Origin: Lithospermum erythrorhizon
Lineage: Eukaryota > Streptophyta > Magnoliopsida > Boraginales > Boraginaceae
Direction: 5' to 3'
Length of the DNA: 64,000 nucleotides
NCBI GenBank assembly: GCA_019722365.1
Contig: JADFUC010001680.1
Span: 496,001 to 560,000, forward strand
Shown: in pieces, positions 1 through 12,087 of the stretch
Numbering within the stretch: position 1 is the stretch's first letter
Layout of the letters: each line of letters opens with the position of its first letter
Position numbers and translations under genes: made by a program
Notes under the pieces: generated by a model
Databases searched by the model: none
Seen by the model: only the letters and a program-made list of their open reading frames with translations
Told to the model about the DNA's origin: nothing

Positions 1-4
1 TAGA

Positions 5-35
<31 letters not shown>

Positions 36-1761
36 ATTTAGCATATAAAAAATTTCTAAATTAAGGATATAAAGAATTAGAGCAAAAAATTACAGGAGTT
101 TAATTTTTTTGAAATTTTGTGTAAAAACAATGTTCCTAACATTTAGGGATGGAGTCGGGAGAAAATATTAATGATCATTTTTTCTATTTAAAAGTTTGAT
201 TGTATTGGGGACTCATTGATTTAGTTGGGTCAGCCTATAGGCTATAGGGCTGCTCAATCTTTTAGCCTCAAATGAGACATTCATCCTTATGTGTAAGTGC
301 CAACTATTTTCTCTTTAATAAAATCGTTAATTAACAAAAAAAAAAAATTGATTATGAATAGTCCATATAACTTAATTAATTAATTCATATATATCTCTTA
401 ATTTTTATTGTCATGTCTACAAAAAAATATGAATTTTTTAAATTAACGTCTATGTTTAATCATGGGTCGTCATTTCATAATAAATTTTAAATAGTTAATG
501 AAACCCTATTTATTTGTCTGGAATATCTTCACAATTTTTCGACAATTAAATTTTGTCTTAACCCAATAATCAGAATTTCTTTGTCCAACCCTTCCAAGAC
601 CCATTGATTAATTTCTTTGTTTCTATATTAGCTTCTCTTAAGAAGATTGTACTATCTTATAACATAAATGAGCACAAGATAATTTACGTAATGTATCATT
701 TGTAGAGATGTAAAATTGTAAACAAGTCGAGTCGAATTCGAGTTGAAATTTTTTTGGTTGGGCTCGATCACTAAACATACGAGTTTTCGTTGAAGATTTT
801 TTTACTCGGTCCCTAACCTACCCGTACCCCCCCTTCTCCATCATGCTATTCCTCAATGCCCCTTCCACATTCGAAAACGAAACCCAATTCAACCCACACC
901 AATCTAACCATTTTCTGAACAATCGAGAAAAAACTTTAAATGAAAGTCAATACAAGTGAATGAATAATACTTCGAAAATAGCTGAGGTTGAGTGAATCTG
1001 ATGGTGAATTTTGGGTTGAATGGTCGAGCTCTGCCTTGGAATGGGGGATTTCAAGGCAATATGAAACATGGTGCACCTACTCATCGTTAGGGTAGGTTAC
1101 GGTAGAGGGTGTTGTTATGGGGTGGGATGGTATGTTTAAATAAGAAGGGAGTGAGTTTTTTTTAATTATTTTATTTCTATTTTGTTTTAAAATATTTTCA
1201 TATGTTAAAATATTTGAAAATGCGTCCAATATTTTTAAGTGTAGTGTTTGAAGAAATGTAAGGCAGGCAAATAATCATTTCTGAATTTTGTGGCAATCTC
1301 TATGGTCGTTCAAAGGTGAAAATTGAGGTTCAGGAACACTCAAGACAAAAAGTGAAACTCAATAACTTGATAGAAAATTATGCAATATATGAGATAACCG
1401 ACCAATTAACCATATACTAAAAAAAAGTCTTTGAAATAATATGGTGACCAATAATATCATTGGCAACCTCCAAAAATCTATTACTCTGAACTCTCCAATC
1501 TATTTTATTGATTTTTTTCACATAATAGATAAATCTTAATATTTAATTGCTTCTTAATCATATTATTAACAAATTTATTAAATTAATAATAGAAGAGTGA
1601 AAAGATTGTCTAATTATATAATTTATATTGTGTCAGCAATAATTTTCAATGAATTCTGACACAAGTTTCACTTCAAAAAGTCAAACAACAATTAAAATGG
1701 ATCAAGAGATTATAACTTTTCCTAATCATTCTGCCTTGCAGTACTGCTGAATTAAAGCGAA
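1..1761. other. AT-rich intergenic DNA, no gene seen
   Basis: No convincing coding frame, RNA gene or splice-bounded exon was found. Around 700-800 the wording (TAGAGATGTAAA followed by CAAGTCGAGTCGAATTCGAG) resembles the start of small plant hAT-type elements, but I could not find its partner end. The rest is homopolymer-rich AT sequence. Confidence 0.5.
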
Positions 1762-1999
1762 TTCCTCCAATCCACTTTAATTGTCAGTTTGATTTTTTTC
1801 AAATCAATTTCAATTCACTTAATTATTAATTATTAATTATTCTAAAAAATATAAAATTTATATAATCAATTCGCCTTTTAAAAATACTTCGACAAGATTA
1901 ATTTTTTAAATTTCAGAATAATATACTAAAGAAAGAATCAAAATTAAAAAGAATTGCTTGGAGAGTATGAAAAAGCCAATTAAAATGAATTGAAAGGAG
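1762..1999. mobile_element. Stowaway-like MITE (diverged)
   Basis: A ~240-bp AT-rich block with imperfect terminal inverted repeats: the left end reads TCCTCCAATCCACTTTAATTG and the right end, reverse-complemented, reads CTCCTTTCAATTCATTTTAA. A TA dinucleotide follows the right end. The interior matches the blocks near 17.1 kb and 55.5 kb, sharing the AATATAAAATTTATATAATnnATTCG core. CTCC-ending repeats and a TA target are the signature of Tc1/mariner-type Stowaway MITEs. No coding capacity. Confidence 0.6.
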
Positions 2000-2157
2000 T
2001 ATTTTTTAAGTACTTTTTCAGCTTCTAGGTGTTGTACTGACGATTAATTAATTAGACAATAATGGTGGTGGTTACTAATACAATGCATTATTAATTTGCA
2101 CAAATTCCAAAGCATTTGCAATTTGTACTCTGTCCATAATAATGCATACTACGGAGT

Positions 2158-2655
2158 ATTAACGAGTAGAGCCAAGCACGATCGAGCTAAACCAAGCGGC
2201 TCGGTTCGAAGTCAAAGTTCGCTCGCCGTATATTTGTGTCGAAAGAGTCGGCCTTCAGCTCGTTGGTTTCAAAGTCACCGACGGAAATTCTGGCTTCTGC
2301 TATATAAAATTATTATATATTAAAGACTAGCCATATAATTTTACGACGATAATAATTTTACGATTTATTCAAATTTATTATCAAAACATCAAATGCGTTG
2401 TTAAGCGATGAATTTTTTATTATAATATAGTCGTATCGCCAATATCCAATTTATTAATCGACACCACCGTTACTTATTATTTTTCAAGCAAGACTTTATC
2501 CCTTTAAAATTTAAAATTTCTTACCAAGCAGTTTAACTCTGAGCCGGCTCTGTTTCTTTGCTTCAGCTCAACGAGCCAAGCCTTAGCTCGCTTTTGGTGA
2601 CCGAGTCGAATCCAAAATTCCTAACTCGGCTTGACTCGACTGCTAACCGCCTCTA
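2158..2655. mobile_element. possible non-autonomous hAT-like element
   Basis: The two ends carry imperfect inverted GC-richer sequence: left GCACGATCGAGCTAAACCAA, right (reverse complement) GCAGTCGAGTCAAGCCGAG. GCTCG/CGAGC words recur inside both ends. This resembles small hAT-derived elements of plants. No clear 8-bp target duplication was found, so boundaries and class are tentative. Confidence 0.35.
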
Positions 2656-3707
2656 TTGACGAGGCGACTGATGATGGAGATTGTTCGTTGTTAACAAAAA
2701 CTTACTGTAAACATTATACTCGTATAACCATGCACGTTTTCAAATTTAGCTCGTACGTACATAGCCATTTATTAATAACTATAACCATATATTAATAACT
2801 GCAAACACCAGTTCAAACAGTATCAAGTGGTTGAAGGGTACATTCTTGGCTAAATTACATCTAGCCACCTGACCTTTCACAAACTTTTTACACAACCATC
2901 TAAAATTTTAAATATTTCAAATACACTGACGATATTTCTTTAAAATTATATTTTTAGATGTTACTTCCATTTGACTTAACTCATCCTTAATCCATGCGTT
3001 AATTATATTGAAATATTGATTTTTAGGAAGAAAAATTAGCAAAAGTTCAAATACCACTACAACAAAAATTGTTTTTTGAAGCCAACATGTTGAAAACAAG
3101 TGCTACAAAACGTATTTATTTAGTAATATTAATTATAACATTAATTAAAATAAAATAAAAAATAAATAAACCTCCTTCCTCCTCCCCGGCCCTTCTCTAT
3201 CACCAATCACCACATTCCCTATTTTTTTGGTGAAATAAAAATTGTACAAATAGAGCCTAGTGTCCCCTCCCCCAATTTGATTTCAAGATCTATGAAAAGT
3301 TTAATCCTTGTTTTTGGAGGGACACTATTGCTTCATGCTTTGATTATATTGGTTCCAACCTCCATTATTATGGTGTAATAAAGCTCAAAGAGGATATTTT
3401 TGCTTTGGTTATATCATTATAGTATAAAGCACAAAGATGACATTTTTATGGTGTAATCTTGCTCTTTTCGGTGGGGTTGTTTAAACACGATATTTAGTAA
3501 TATCGCCTGCCGAACACTTTGACAGATAACCTACAACTTCATTTAAGTTTAAGCTCATATATACTGACAAATTTTAATGTTCGTATAAGATACTCGATAT
3601 GACATAAAGCAGCTCACATTGCGTTCACATAACTAATATACTAACATATAATGTTCTGCTAACATTTATTAGTATATGATTTTTGTCAATCGCTTCCAAG
3701 AGCAAAT
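2656..3707. other. intergenic, no gene seen
   Basis: AT-rich. From about 2850 the text (gctaaattacatctagccacc) resembles a dispersed plant repeat that recurs near 10.36 kb, 16.8 kb and, inverted, 18.9 kb. A short CT-rich patch sits at 3170-3200. The left part of relic A's LTR may begin anywhere in 3480-3708. Confidence 0.4.
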
Positions 3708-4420
3708 ACAATATTACAACGAAAAATGGGCTCATAATTTAATTATAACTTCTGCTTAAATGAATTTAGCATCATTGCGGTAATTTTCCAATCAGGAAAC
3801 CATCCGTTAGTTCTACAGATCTTTGGCGGATGTGGTTTTCGAAATCTTTCATAATACCCTGTAGATTCCACCAAATTACTTAACGTGCCTTTATTTTGTA
3901 GATGTTGCTCGGTAAGATTTGTAACACCCCCCCCATTGTTCGACTATTTCGAGGAGGGGTAGAGTTTTTTCTAATCCTCATCCACAAAACCCTCAACAAG
4001 TAGGAATTTTGGTGCCTATATAAATGCCACTTTCTAAAACTGGGCTCATTCATTTTTATTCACTTTCACAAAAGCGTGTGAAGTTCTCTCTCCCTTTCTT
4101 CTTGTTTTAGTCGAACAAGAAAGTGTTTTCTTTGAATTTTTTCCAACCTTGCCTATAGCTCAATATCAGAAAGCGAAATATATCAGGAAGCAGCTTCTCA
4201 GAAAACTCGAGTAATTTGCTCGCTGGCTGTGGACAATTTTGGAGGCATTCTCGCTTGACGCCGTGAGTTTTCACAATATTCCGCCGTTATTTTCTCGATT
4301 ATTATTCCTGTTAACGGTACATAATTTTCGGCTCCCTTTAATTATTGTTTACACAACCTGTGAAGGATCGCCGGATTTCGTATCCGGCAAGATTGTTAGA
4401 ATATTATTTATACGTAAGAA
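3708..4420 (+). repeat. 5' LTR copy of relic A
   Basis: Aligns along its length with 9395-10090. Shared landmarks include taatttaatta near the left end, AACGTGCCTTTATTTT, a TATATAAA box at 4017-4024, the word GTGGACAAT, TTTAATTATTGTTTA and the closing GTTAGAATATTATTTATAC. The two copies differ by many substitutions and indels, so the insertion is old. Confidence 0.7.
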
Positions 4421-5858
4421 CACCGATGTGGGTCAAAGGGGTGTTTATTGTTTATTATTCCTCTAATCTTTTAACTTCGCTTACGCATGTCAATTAAAGA
4501 ATAGTTAAATTTGTAATAACGTAATAATTTTCTCGATTAATTGTTGTATCTCGGAAACTATTTAATTGGAAGTCGTAAAAATATAGATTCACCACCACCA
4601 CCCTCGAAACGTGGACGCGGTTACGCCACACGCCCACTCCACCCAGCGCATTTACGACATCTCGAATCCTAGGTTTTCGAACCCATGCCCACCCACCCGA
4701 GGCGACGATGACGACCAATCTCTGTGGTTTTCGAACCTTGGTTCGAACATAATCGGCCAAGATTTCTTACCAAGTTTATCGCTCGTCGACTTTCTACCAT
4801 TATGATGTTTTAGACGCCGATTGACCGGGATTGAAATTAATTTCATCTCTGACTAATTTATTCAATTTAATTTATTACAATTAAATATTTCCAAGAAATT
4901 AAATTAAAATTAGTTTTAATTTGTTAAAAAAAATTAATTAATTGGATTAGAAATAAATAATTTTCGAAAATATTTAAATTAGATATAAGTATAAAATTAT
5001 TTGATAATTAAATACTTATATAATGACATAAAATTCGGAGTTGAATTTTAATAAGCAATCGTTTATATTATCTGATAATTAAACAATAGTATATGTAATT
5101 CGATTGATGGATATGTACTCGTTCAATTTACTCATCCATGATATACATGTATAAATATAATTTAGATAATTAATTTGTTCATGTATAATATATGTTTGGG
5201 GATATATCAGGATGCCATGAGATTTATGATAACTTATTTGTATTTATGAAATAATTTCCAACATGTAATGGTTTTGCCTAAACGAATGATATAAAATTAA
5301 TTTAACTCGTTAATATAATTAAAAGACATCTACTCGTAGCCGCCTTAACCGAAAAAATAGTTAACGTAGCTTAAGAATCGGTATAAGTTTCGTATTTTTC
5401 TACGTAAGTCATACCATATACTTCAAGTGTTACGATTGGATGGATATAAATTCTAGCTTGATAAAACGTGATGTCTTAGCATAATTGTAAGTATTACTAC
5501 ATAACCGATCCTACCATTGCTATAATATTGCTTCACCAAACTCTAAAGTCGCTGAGGTCACTTTAGCGGATCTGATACCACACGACACGCATGCCTCCTG
5601 ATGCTCTTTCGCGGATGAATCGAACGATTCTAAGTCAAGATTAGGCTTTCACTATTCATTCCTGATTGTCACGTAGTCTTGCTTACTACGCTTAATTATG
5701 CCAAGACATCTGACCGTGATCAAAAGAGGTCAATGATACAATGTATCATCCTTTTAGTGACACTAAGATTACGTTAATCATAATATAGTATATGATCACC
5801 TACCCATATGATCGAGATTCGATCGTATGAAGTCTGCATACTTCCTGTAGGTTTTCGC
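4421..5858 (+). other. AT-rich U5/leader region of relic A
   Basis: No open frame. The sequence lies between the LTR segment that can be paired with the 3' copy and the primer binding site at 5859. The AT-rich text around 4900-5050 resembles, in reverse complement, that around 45.8-46.2 kb beside relic F. This suggests that the lineage has a long LTR or leader, of which the 3' copy lacks the end. Confidence 0.4.
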
Positions 5859-5871
5859 TGGTATCAGAAGC
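5859..5871 (+). other. primer binding site of relic A
   Basis: TGGTATCAGAAGC matches the usual copia primer binding site TGGTATCAGAGC, complementary to the 3' end of initiator tRNA-Met, with one inserted A. It sets the + orientation and marks the end of the LTR/leader. Confidence 0.6.
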
Positions 5872-5939
5872 ACTAGTATTTATGCTCTATTATTTCAGAC
5901 AACATTCTTATAAACTAAAGTACAGCGCAAGCAGACATC

Positions 5940-6335
5940 ACCTAACTTTCATCCGCGATTCCATTCCATCACCCAACTTTCATAATGACTTCATCACCCA
6001 ACTTCAAATTTACGGCAAAATTAGTCTCGCGTTAATTTTTCCGCAAACTCCACATTTTGCTGACACGCGTCTGCCACGTGACTACGCTTGGGGTTAATTT
6101 AGTCATTTCATATCAAAATGTATGAATACCAACCAATATAAGCAAATGTTCTCTTAGTATTTCATCGAACACCTAAGACGCACTCAGCTAATTGGGGTTT
6201 CAAGCATCAGGACGGAAGCTTCCATTTCTACTCAAATATAATAAATTGAGGGAAGCAATTTATGCACCTCAAAGAATTTAGGCATAATTTCACGAATCCT
6301 GCCTAAAAGCCTCGGCCTCGAAGCTATAAGCTTGC
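5940..6335 (+). repeat. left inverted-repeat arm
   Basis: Matches the reverse complement of 7395-7808 with frequent small differences. The best block runs from CATAATGACTT near 5981 to the HindIII-containing word GGAAGCTTCCATTTC near 6215. Confidence 0.65.
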
Positions 6336-7394
6336 ACGCTACTTACTTTGCCTCCAGGCTCATTTAAACCCGCCATTTCTCATTCTCGCATCGTACTTCT
6401 GAATAATACTTTCGAAGTGTTTTAGTTACTATGCATAAGATGCCTAGATTGGATTATGTATTTGCGTCCTTAACCCAGCAAATGGGATTTTTGACTAAAG
6501 TCGCTGGAGGACGTTGATCAAGGCCAAGGCTCGCGACATCGGTGTGATTTTATTGAGTTTTTGTTGAATTCGAAAGCGTGGCGCGAGGCGGCCGGTGAGG
6601 TTACCGGGGTTTTGAATGACGATCGCTTTTATTCAATTGCGGAAGACGAAGATAAAGCTTTGGGCTCGAAGTTCGGATTTGCTTACTCAAAGACGCCGAC
6701 GTGATCACTGGGTCAAATGTGGACGCTACGCAGGCGGCTGATTAAGAAGTTTACCGATGAAGCCCGACGGCCAAGTGGACTTCGCCGGGTCAATTATTAC
6801 ATTAGAAGGCGATTGCGGAGAAGGCCAGAGATGCCGATCATGTAAAACTGATGGCTACTTCAAGAAAAGTTAGCCAGCAAGCCCACAGATAAATCGGAGT
6901 AAGCAATATGAAATGGACAATGGCAATTTGCTTGCCATTTTCCATAACCCCATTATTCTTAGCTACTCTAAGTTCCGCGTGATTCTGCTCAAGCAATGAA
7001 AGATTATAATTATGTGCAAAACTAAACCAATTCCCATTCTTTGAAGTGCAGTGATCCCTCTGGGATTCTTTTGTGAACTTCTTCATGATCTTGACGAATA
7101 ATCTATCGTGAAGACGACGGATATTAGCATCGACATGGGTGACTTAATCCTCAAGCAGATTGGCCGAGTGGACGGTGAAGCCATTGAATTCTCTCAGGAA
7201 GAGTCAGGTTTTGCTCGACAAAGAGAGTGTCGATTTGGAGCCAAGATTGTACTTGAACAAATGTCAAGTACTAAAATGGGAATCATTCTTAGCATTTGTT
7301 TTGTTTCCTCTACTTTTGTTACCGGGCATAAGATCCATGGAGTTTGGCACCAGCTTTTGACACTAGCTTTGTTCAAGAATCAGAAAAATGCTTT

Positions 7395-7808
7395 AGGCTC
7401 AGACACAATTTACCTAACATTTCTAGTAATTCTTTGCATGTGAATTGAAATTTATCCTCAAGCAATGGGCAAATACGCAAATTTATTATATTTGAGTAGT
7501 AAGGAAATGGAAGCTTCCATCCTCAATGTTGGAAACCCAAATTGTCGAGTGCATTTTTCGTTGTTCGATTTAAAAATGCCTCCAAGAGAACATTTATATG
7601 TCAGACTGCTACACATTTTACGCATATGAAATGACCAATTAACTCTAAACGTAGTCACGGGCACACGCCAACGTAAATGTGGAGTTTAACGGAAAAATTA
7701 ACGCCGGACTAATTTTGCCATAAATTTGAAGTTAAAGGAGATGGAAAAGTCATTATGAAAGTCATGACGGAATTAATCATGGATTTAAAGTCACGTCACG
7801 CTTTAGCC
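7395..7808 (-). repeat. right inverted-repeat arm
   Basis: Partner of the left arm at 5940-6335, in opposite orientation. It holds the same ordered blocks, including the reverse complements of GTTAATTTTTCCG and GGCAAAATTAGTC around 7690-7725. Confidence 0.65.
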
Positions 7809-7830
7809 CTAAACTAAACCTAATTATCGT

Positions 7831-8879
7831 TTTGTTTTACGATTGAAAAAATGCAACTAAATGACATTAACTTCTAGATTGAGCTACTAACTTGGAGAAT
7901 AGTTCTCAAAGTCCGAAAAGAACCAAATACGTGTTAACCCGTGTGCCTTCCTCCTAACTTGAAGAAGGCGACGTAGAAGTTCGCTTTCTTTATCAACAAC
8001 ATAAGGATAACGCCATCGATGTCCAATGCCTAATGTCAGTAAACATGGAAGTCAATCTTTAGATTCAATTTTAAAATATCAACGCTTACAAGACGATCGC
8101 AACCGAAAAGTTATTTCAAAAAAAGCGGCACACAAGTATGTGACGACACTGCTTGTGCCTCATCGGGACAAACAAGTAATCGACAGCCATGTAGTCCCCA
8201 TATCATAAGATGACAGTATACGAAAGGCTTCGACTCGCTTTGGCTCGAATTGCCTCGAGGGAGCTGATAGTAGACATCATCCTCAAGTCGCTCGACTGCC
8301 TAACAACTTCATGATGAACTTTAAATACGACCGCCCATAAGTCGCTATCGAGAGTCGCACGGTATCATCACTAATGACGAAGCAGAATCCTGCTAGTGGC
8401 AAAGTCATAAAAGCGATAGTGGAAGGCCAATAAGCCAACCACTACAACCTCAAAGTCATCTGCAGCGGATGCCACAGAAATGATAAAGATTAACACAAGG
8501 TTATATGGCAATCGGAAGCTGAACCTGTAAGTACTGCGTAAAAGAAGAAACGGAACTAGTACCATTCACTACGTGTATTTACATTATTACTCTAGAAACT
8601 TACTGGAGCATTGGGCGTTAGACACCTGTCGGGTGGCCTATATTTGTCGAATGTACAGCGCAGTGACGTGCTGGAGAAAGACGCAAGCCGATTCTAAGTG
8701 GTTGGCAATGATCAAAAGTAAACAAATTTTTACACCGGGTCTACTAAATTAACATTACCTACGGTTTAAATCTGTTTTGAACAATGTTTACTTTGTACCC
8801 CGCTTACAAAAATATTTTCATTTCTCGCTTAACTGATGGCTTTTTCACAAATTCAATAAATTAATGTTGTTAATTTCGG
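7831..8879. other. internal region of relic A, no recognisable domain
   Basis: Its position between primer binding site and integrase suggests decayed gag and protease. I could not recognise residues of either in any frame, apart from weak copia-like phrasing. Confidence 0.35.
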
Positions 8880-9385
8880 TATGGAATAATTTATGGTATC
8901 GCTTACGCTGACAATGGTCTATACGTGTTAGACACAAAAACTGTAGACCTATAACGTGAATATTAAAAGGAGGAAACCGAACGAAGTTGAATCCAACATA
9001 CCGCGGTACTACGTGCTCGTCACATTAATGACAAACACACGAAAAGACTTGAGCGGCATTCTCGCAGCTTGGAATGAATTTGAGTCATCGAGACATGAAG
9101 CCATGCTGACGGGAAAATGACCAAATCGGCCTTCATCGAACTAGAAAGAAAGGTGAGATTTGTTGAAATCATACATACCGATGTACGCGGATCAACGAAC
9201 ACGCCATAGTAGTGAGCTACTTTATAACCTTCACCGATGACTACAACATATATGGTTACATATATTTGCTGAAGCATAAACATGAAGCCTTTGAAGTGTT
9301 CAAAGAGTTTTAGAAAGAAGTTGAGAACTAACTCAACAAAACAATCAAGGTAGCGGTGTATCTGAAAGGAGGAATCAAACCCTTG
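8880..9385 (+). pseudogene. copia pre-integrase/integrase remnant (relic A)
   Basis: Read on the + strand across frames, 8890-8945 gives NGLYVLDTKTVDL, the phrase preceding the copia gag-pre-integrase domain. Segment 9150-9310 gives an integrase start: EIIHTDVRGSTNTP, then YFITFTDDY and HKHEAFEVFKEF. The first catalytic Asp (HTD) and the second-strand Asp pair are visible. Stops and frameshifts interrupt it, and the sequence ends before the catalytic Glu, where the LTR copy begins. In life this protein inserted retrotransposon cDNA into the genome; this copy cannot be functional. Confidence 0.7.
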
Positions 9386-9394
9386 TAGAGGTCA

Positions 9395-10090
9395 CACACA
9401 TACAACGAAAGCGAGTCGTAATTTAATTATAGTTTCAGGGTTTAAAATGAAACTATTTAAAATCATCCCCAGTTCGACTGCATGTTTTGGGGATGTGGTC
9501 GAATCTTCCTTCCGTAGAATAGTTCTAGTATATTCGACTCCAGCCACCTCAACGTGCCTTTATTTTAGGGATGCTAGCCTTTAAGATTCTAGAATTACTC
9601 CCTCCCTCACTCGAATTATTTTGAGGAGGCGGTAGAGCTTTTGCTTAATCCTCCATAAAAACCCTAAAAGTAGGGATTTTGTTGCATATATAATACATTT
9701 TTGGAGAAGAACTTTCATTCACTTTTTTGCAGATTCACTTTTAAGTGAAAGCATTAAAAAACTTTCTCCCTCTCTTTCTGTTTTAGCTTCCGACCAAGAG
9801 GGGCGGAAAATTCCATTTGAATTTTTCTCCCCAACCTCGTCTATAGTTCAATATTTTAAAGGAGTTCTAGTAAAACTCCCGGTGTAACTTGTTCGCTTTG
9901 TCGGGTGTGGACAATCTTGAGGCCTCTCGCTTTGGTAAGCTGCGTCTTCACAATATTCCCATCGCTATTTTCTTATTATTATTCCCTGCTAATCCGCATA
10001 TAAATTGCCTTTAATTATTGTTTATATAACCCATGTTGATTCTAGATTCATATCCATGGTATTGTTAGAATATTATTTATACCATTAGAA
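9395..10090 (+). repeat. 3' LTR copy of relic A
   Basis: Direct copy of 3708-4420, with a TATATAA box near 9687 and the closing word GTTAGAATATTATTTATAC at 10064-10082. It abuts the integrase remnant directly, so the intervening pol sequence has been deleted. Confidence 0.7.
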
Positions 10091-10224
10091 ACAATCGATC
10101 AGGTCGTGCTGAGCTGTTTATCGCCCAATATTGCTAACTGTGTAAAATATAAGCTTTTTCGTTTTTCCTTCATGGATTGACTTGCAAGATTAGCTCATTT
10201 TTCAAATTTAATTGATGGTGGTTG

Positions 10225-10468
10225 GTGATGATAAAAGAGGTACCTGAACTATTGTGAATATGTCAAAAGTTCAGGTGTCAAAAATGCATTCCATGTATCT
10301 ATTTGAATTGTTGAAATATTTATGTACCTATTTAAAATATTCTCAATAGTTCAGGTGCCTAGATGAAATTTAGCCTATATAAAAATGGTGAGCTCCAATC
10401 AATAATCTCGTTCTGTTTTTTGTTAATTATGCTTCATAAATGATGAAATTTAGCCTATATAAAACTCC
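10225..10468. repeat. dispersed repeat fragment and 80-bp-period direct repeat
   Basis: The stretch 10240-10380 reads as a small repeat with GAACTATTGTG near one end and CAATAGTTCAGGTGCCTAG near the other, an imperfect inverted pair. The word GATGAAATTTAGCCTATATAAAA occurs at 10362 and again at 10442, exactly 80 bp apart. Related wording occurs near 2.85, 16.8 and 18.9 kb. Confidence 0.45.
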
Positions 10469-11184
10469 TCAGATGACTAATGTCTGCAGTCTTACCACAT
10501 AATACCTCATAAGGTGATTTCCAATTAAGCATACTGGTTGGAATGATTGTATCATCAAACTTCTAGCTACCTGCAGTAAATGTTGATGTTTCCTCTGCAC
10601 AACACCATTCTCTTGTGGAGTATATACACATGACTTATAATGGAGCACTCCTAAATCAGAAATGTAAGCCTGAAAATCATTACTTAAGAATTCACTTCCA
10701 TTGTTTGTTCTTAACTTCTTAATATCTGCATGAAACTGCTTCTTGACCATGTTAAAAAAACTCTTTACAACACTTAAAACTTGCATTTTGTTATTGAGTA
10801 ATATAGTCCATGTACTCTTGCTACAGTCTTCTACAAGAGTTAAGAAATACCTAGTATTCAACCTTGTAGCAACCTTGTAAGGTCCCCACAAGTCTATATG
10901 AACCAATTCAAAAGGAATGTGAGAATGATCACTAGTTTTATTAAACATAGGCCTTTGCTGTTTAGCAAGGGGACACACAAAATAAGGTTCTAATCAATGT
11001 TAAAATCTAGATGCTTAAACAATTTCTTCATTACATCATTACGAGCATGCCCCAATCTAGTGTGCCAAAGTCTAGCCTCTGTTAAGCCTGAACTAACACT
11101 ACAACTCAAGGCTCTATTATTTTGAATACAACTTGCTATAAAATCTGCAATAGTAGAACAATTGAAAGAATCTTCATTTAACAC
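10469..11184 (-). pseudogene. copia integrase with pre-integrase domain (relic E)
   Basis: The right part (about 10990-11184) carries the pre-integrase histidine signature LWHTRLGHA. The left part (10469-10978) carries the integrase core beginning FELVHIDLWGP. The first catalytic Asp is present. The second, expected in RTDNGSEF, is Asn (RTNNGSEF), and the catalytic Glu, expected in NGVVERKH, is Gln (NGVVQRKH). Two of the three DDE residues are therefore lost. A short frame break separates the two domains. The family inserts element cDNA into chromosomes; this copy could not do so. Confidence 0.85.
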
Positions 11185-11310
11185 ATAAAACCCTCTCCCT
11201 GCCTTTGCAATAGCTATTATCTTGGATGAATCAGGTTCCTACAACACATAATGGTTAGCACATAACCTAAGCAATATACCACTACTCTCAAAAGCCTTAT
11301 TCACTGATAA

Positions 11311-11845
11311 CTAGTTGAATTTGAATGAAGGCACAAACATGCAATCTGTTAAAATGATATTTTGGTGTAAGATTATATCTCCTGCATACTCAACCACCTT
11401 GACAAAAGCATCAAGCAGATTGATTGATATATGTTGATCAAGCTTATGTCTAGTTTTAAACCTTGAAATGTTATCACACATATGTGTAGATGCCCCACTA
11501 TCAATTATCCAAAAATCCAAGTTAATCAATTTAGAGCATGTTTGAGATATTATACTACTCCTCGCGAAAGCCATCAAAGCCCGCAAGATTGCCCGTGATC
11601 CGTCTACGATCCGAACAACCAACCTCCTTCTCCAAGGCCTTGCCAACCTCATGATCACGCTGAAATCAAATCCCCATGCTTTTCCTTCATTCAAGATTTC
11701 CAGGCGATTCATTTCTCGCACAACATTAAATTTTTCATCTTTGATCAAATCTTGCCACCATTCCTCGAAATCCCCTAACGAAATGTGCCAATCTTTCCTC
11801 AAATGCCCTCTCTTACCATAGAAATCACACTTTTATTGTGATTTA
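11311..11845 (-). pseudogene. copia zinc knuckle and protease (relic E)
   Basis: On the - strand, 11845-11800 encodes CDFYGKRGHLRKDWH, a CCHC zinc knuckle in which two cysteines are replaced (Tyr and Trp). Downstream, FWIIDSGASTHMC around 11512-11475 is the aspartic protease active site of copia elements, with the catalytic Asp at 11500-11502. The typical VPSFKFN end of the protease region is at 11311. The spacer between them is arginine-rich and not recognised. The protease would have cut the Gag-Pol polyprotein. Confidence 0.8.
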
Positions 11846-12087
11846 TCTTCCTTACCAAAACTATTCTGAGGTCCAGAATATGGTTGAAAGTGATTATGTG
11901 TCCTATTTCCCTGTGATTGTGACCTGGATTAATCAAACTTTGGATTGAATCTAGAGGCTACTTGCATTATATACATATCTGCCTGCACATGCATATGCAA
12001 TTTCTTCCACTTTTCCACATTTGTTATCATCCCATAAGCCTTTGCAAGATTTGGCAAAGGATCATACATCAAGATCTGGTTTCTTGT

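Larger units (their letters stand above)
5930..7830. mobile_element. element with ~400-bp inverted repeats (foldback or MULE-like)
   Basis: Two long inverted arms, about 5940-6335 and 7395-7808, flank ~1.06 kb of unrelated DNA. Conserved blocks include CATAATGACTT, ACTTCAAATTTA.GGCAAAATTAGTC, GTTAATTTTTCCG, GTGACTACG, GTCATTTCATAT and GGAAGCTTCCATTTC, all in the same order on opposite strands. The middle has a GC-richer stretch (6530-6830) that I do not recognise; no transposase was identified. Long inverted ends around a short core fit a non-autonomous Mutator-like or foldback element. It lies in the internal region of relic A, so it inserted after A. Target duplications could not be assigned. 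Confidence 0.6.
3708..10090 (+). mobile_element. copia LTR-retrotransposon relic A
   Basis: Two diverged direct copies (about 3708-4420 and 9395-10090) share a TATA box, the same order of short conserved words and the same last word (GTTAGAATATTATTTATAC), which identifies them as LTRs. Between them lie a tRNA-iMet-type primer binding site at 5859 and a decayed copia pre-integrase/integrase segment on the + strand at 8880-9385. Reverse transcriptase and RNase H are missing: the 3' LTR begins in the middle of the integrase, implying a large internal deletion. A separate inverted-repeat element interrupts the internal region at 5930-7830. The LTR resembles that of relic F, so both are one lineage. 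Outer boundaries are approximate. Confidence 0.7.

Noticed and set aside
7108..7443. 111-codon + frame inside the inverted-repeat element
   Set aside because: Runs into the right arm, has no motif, and no transposase residues are visible.
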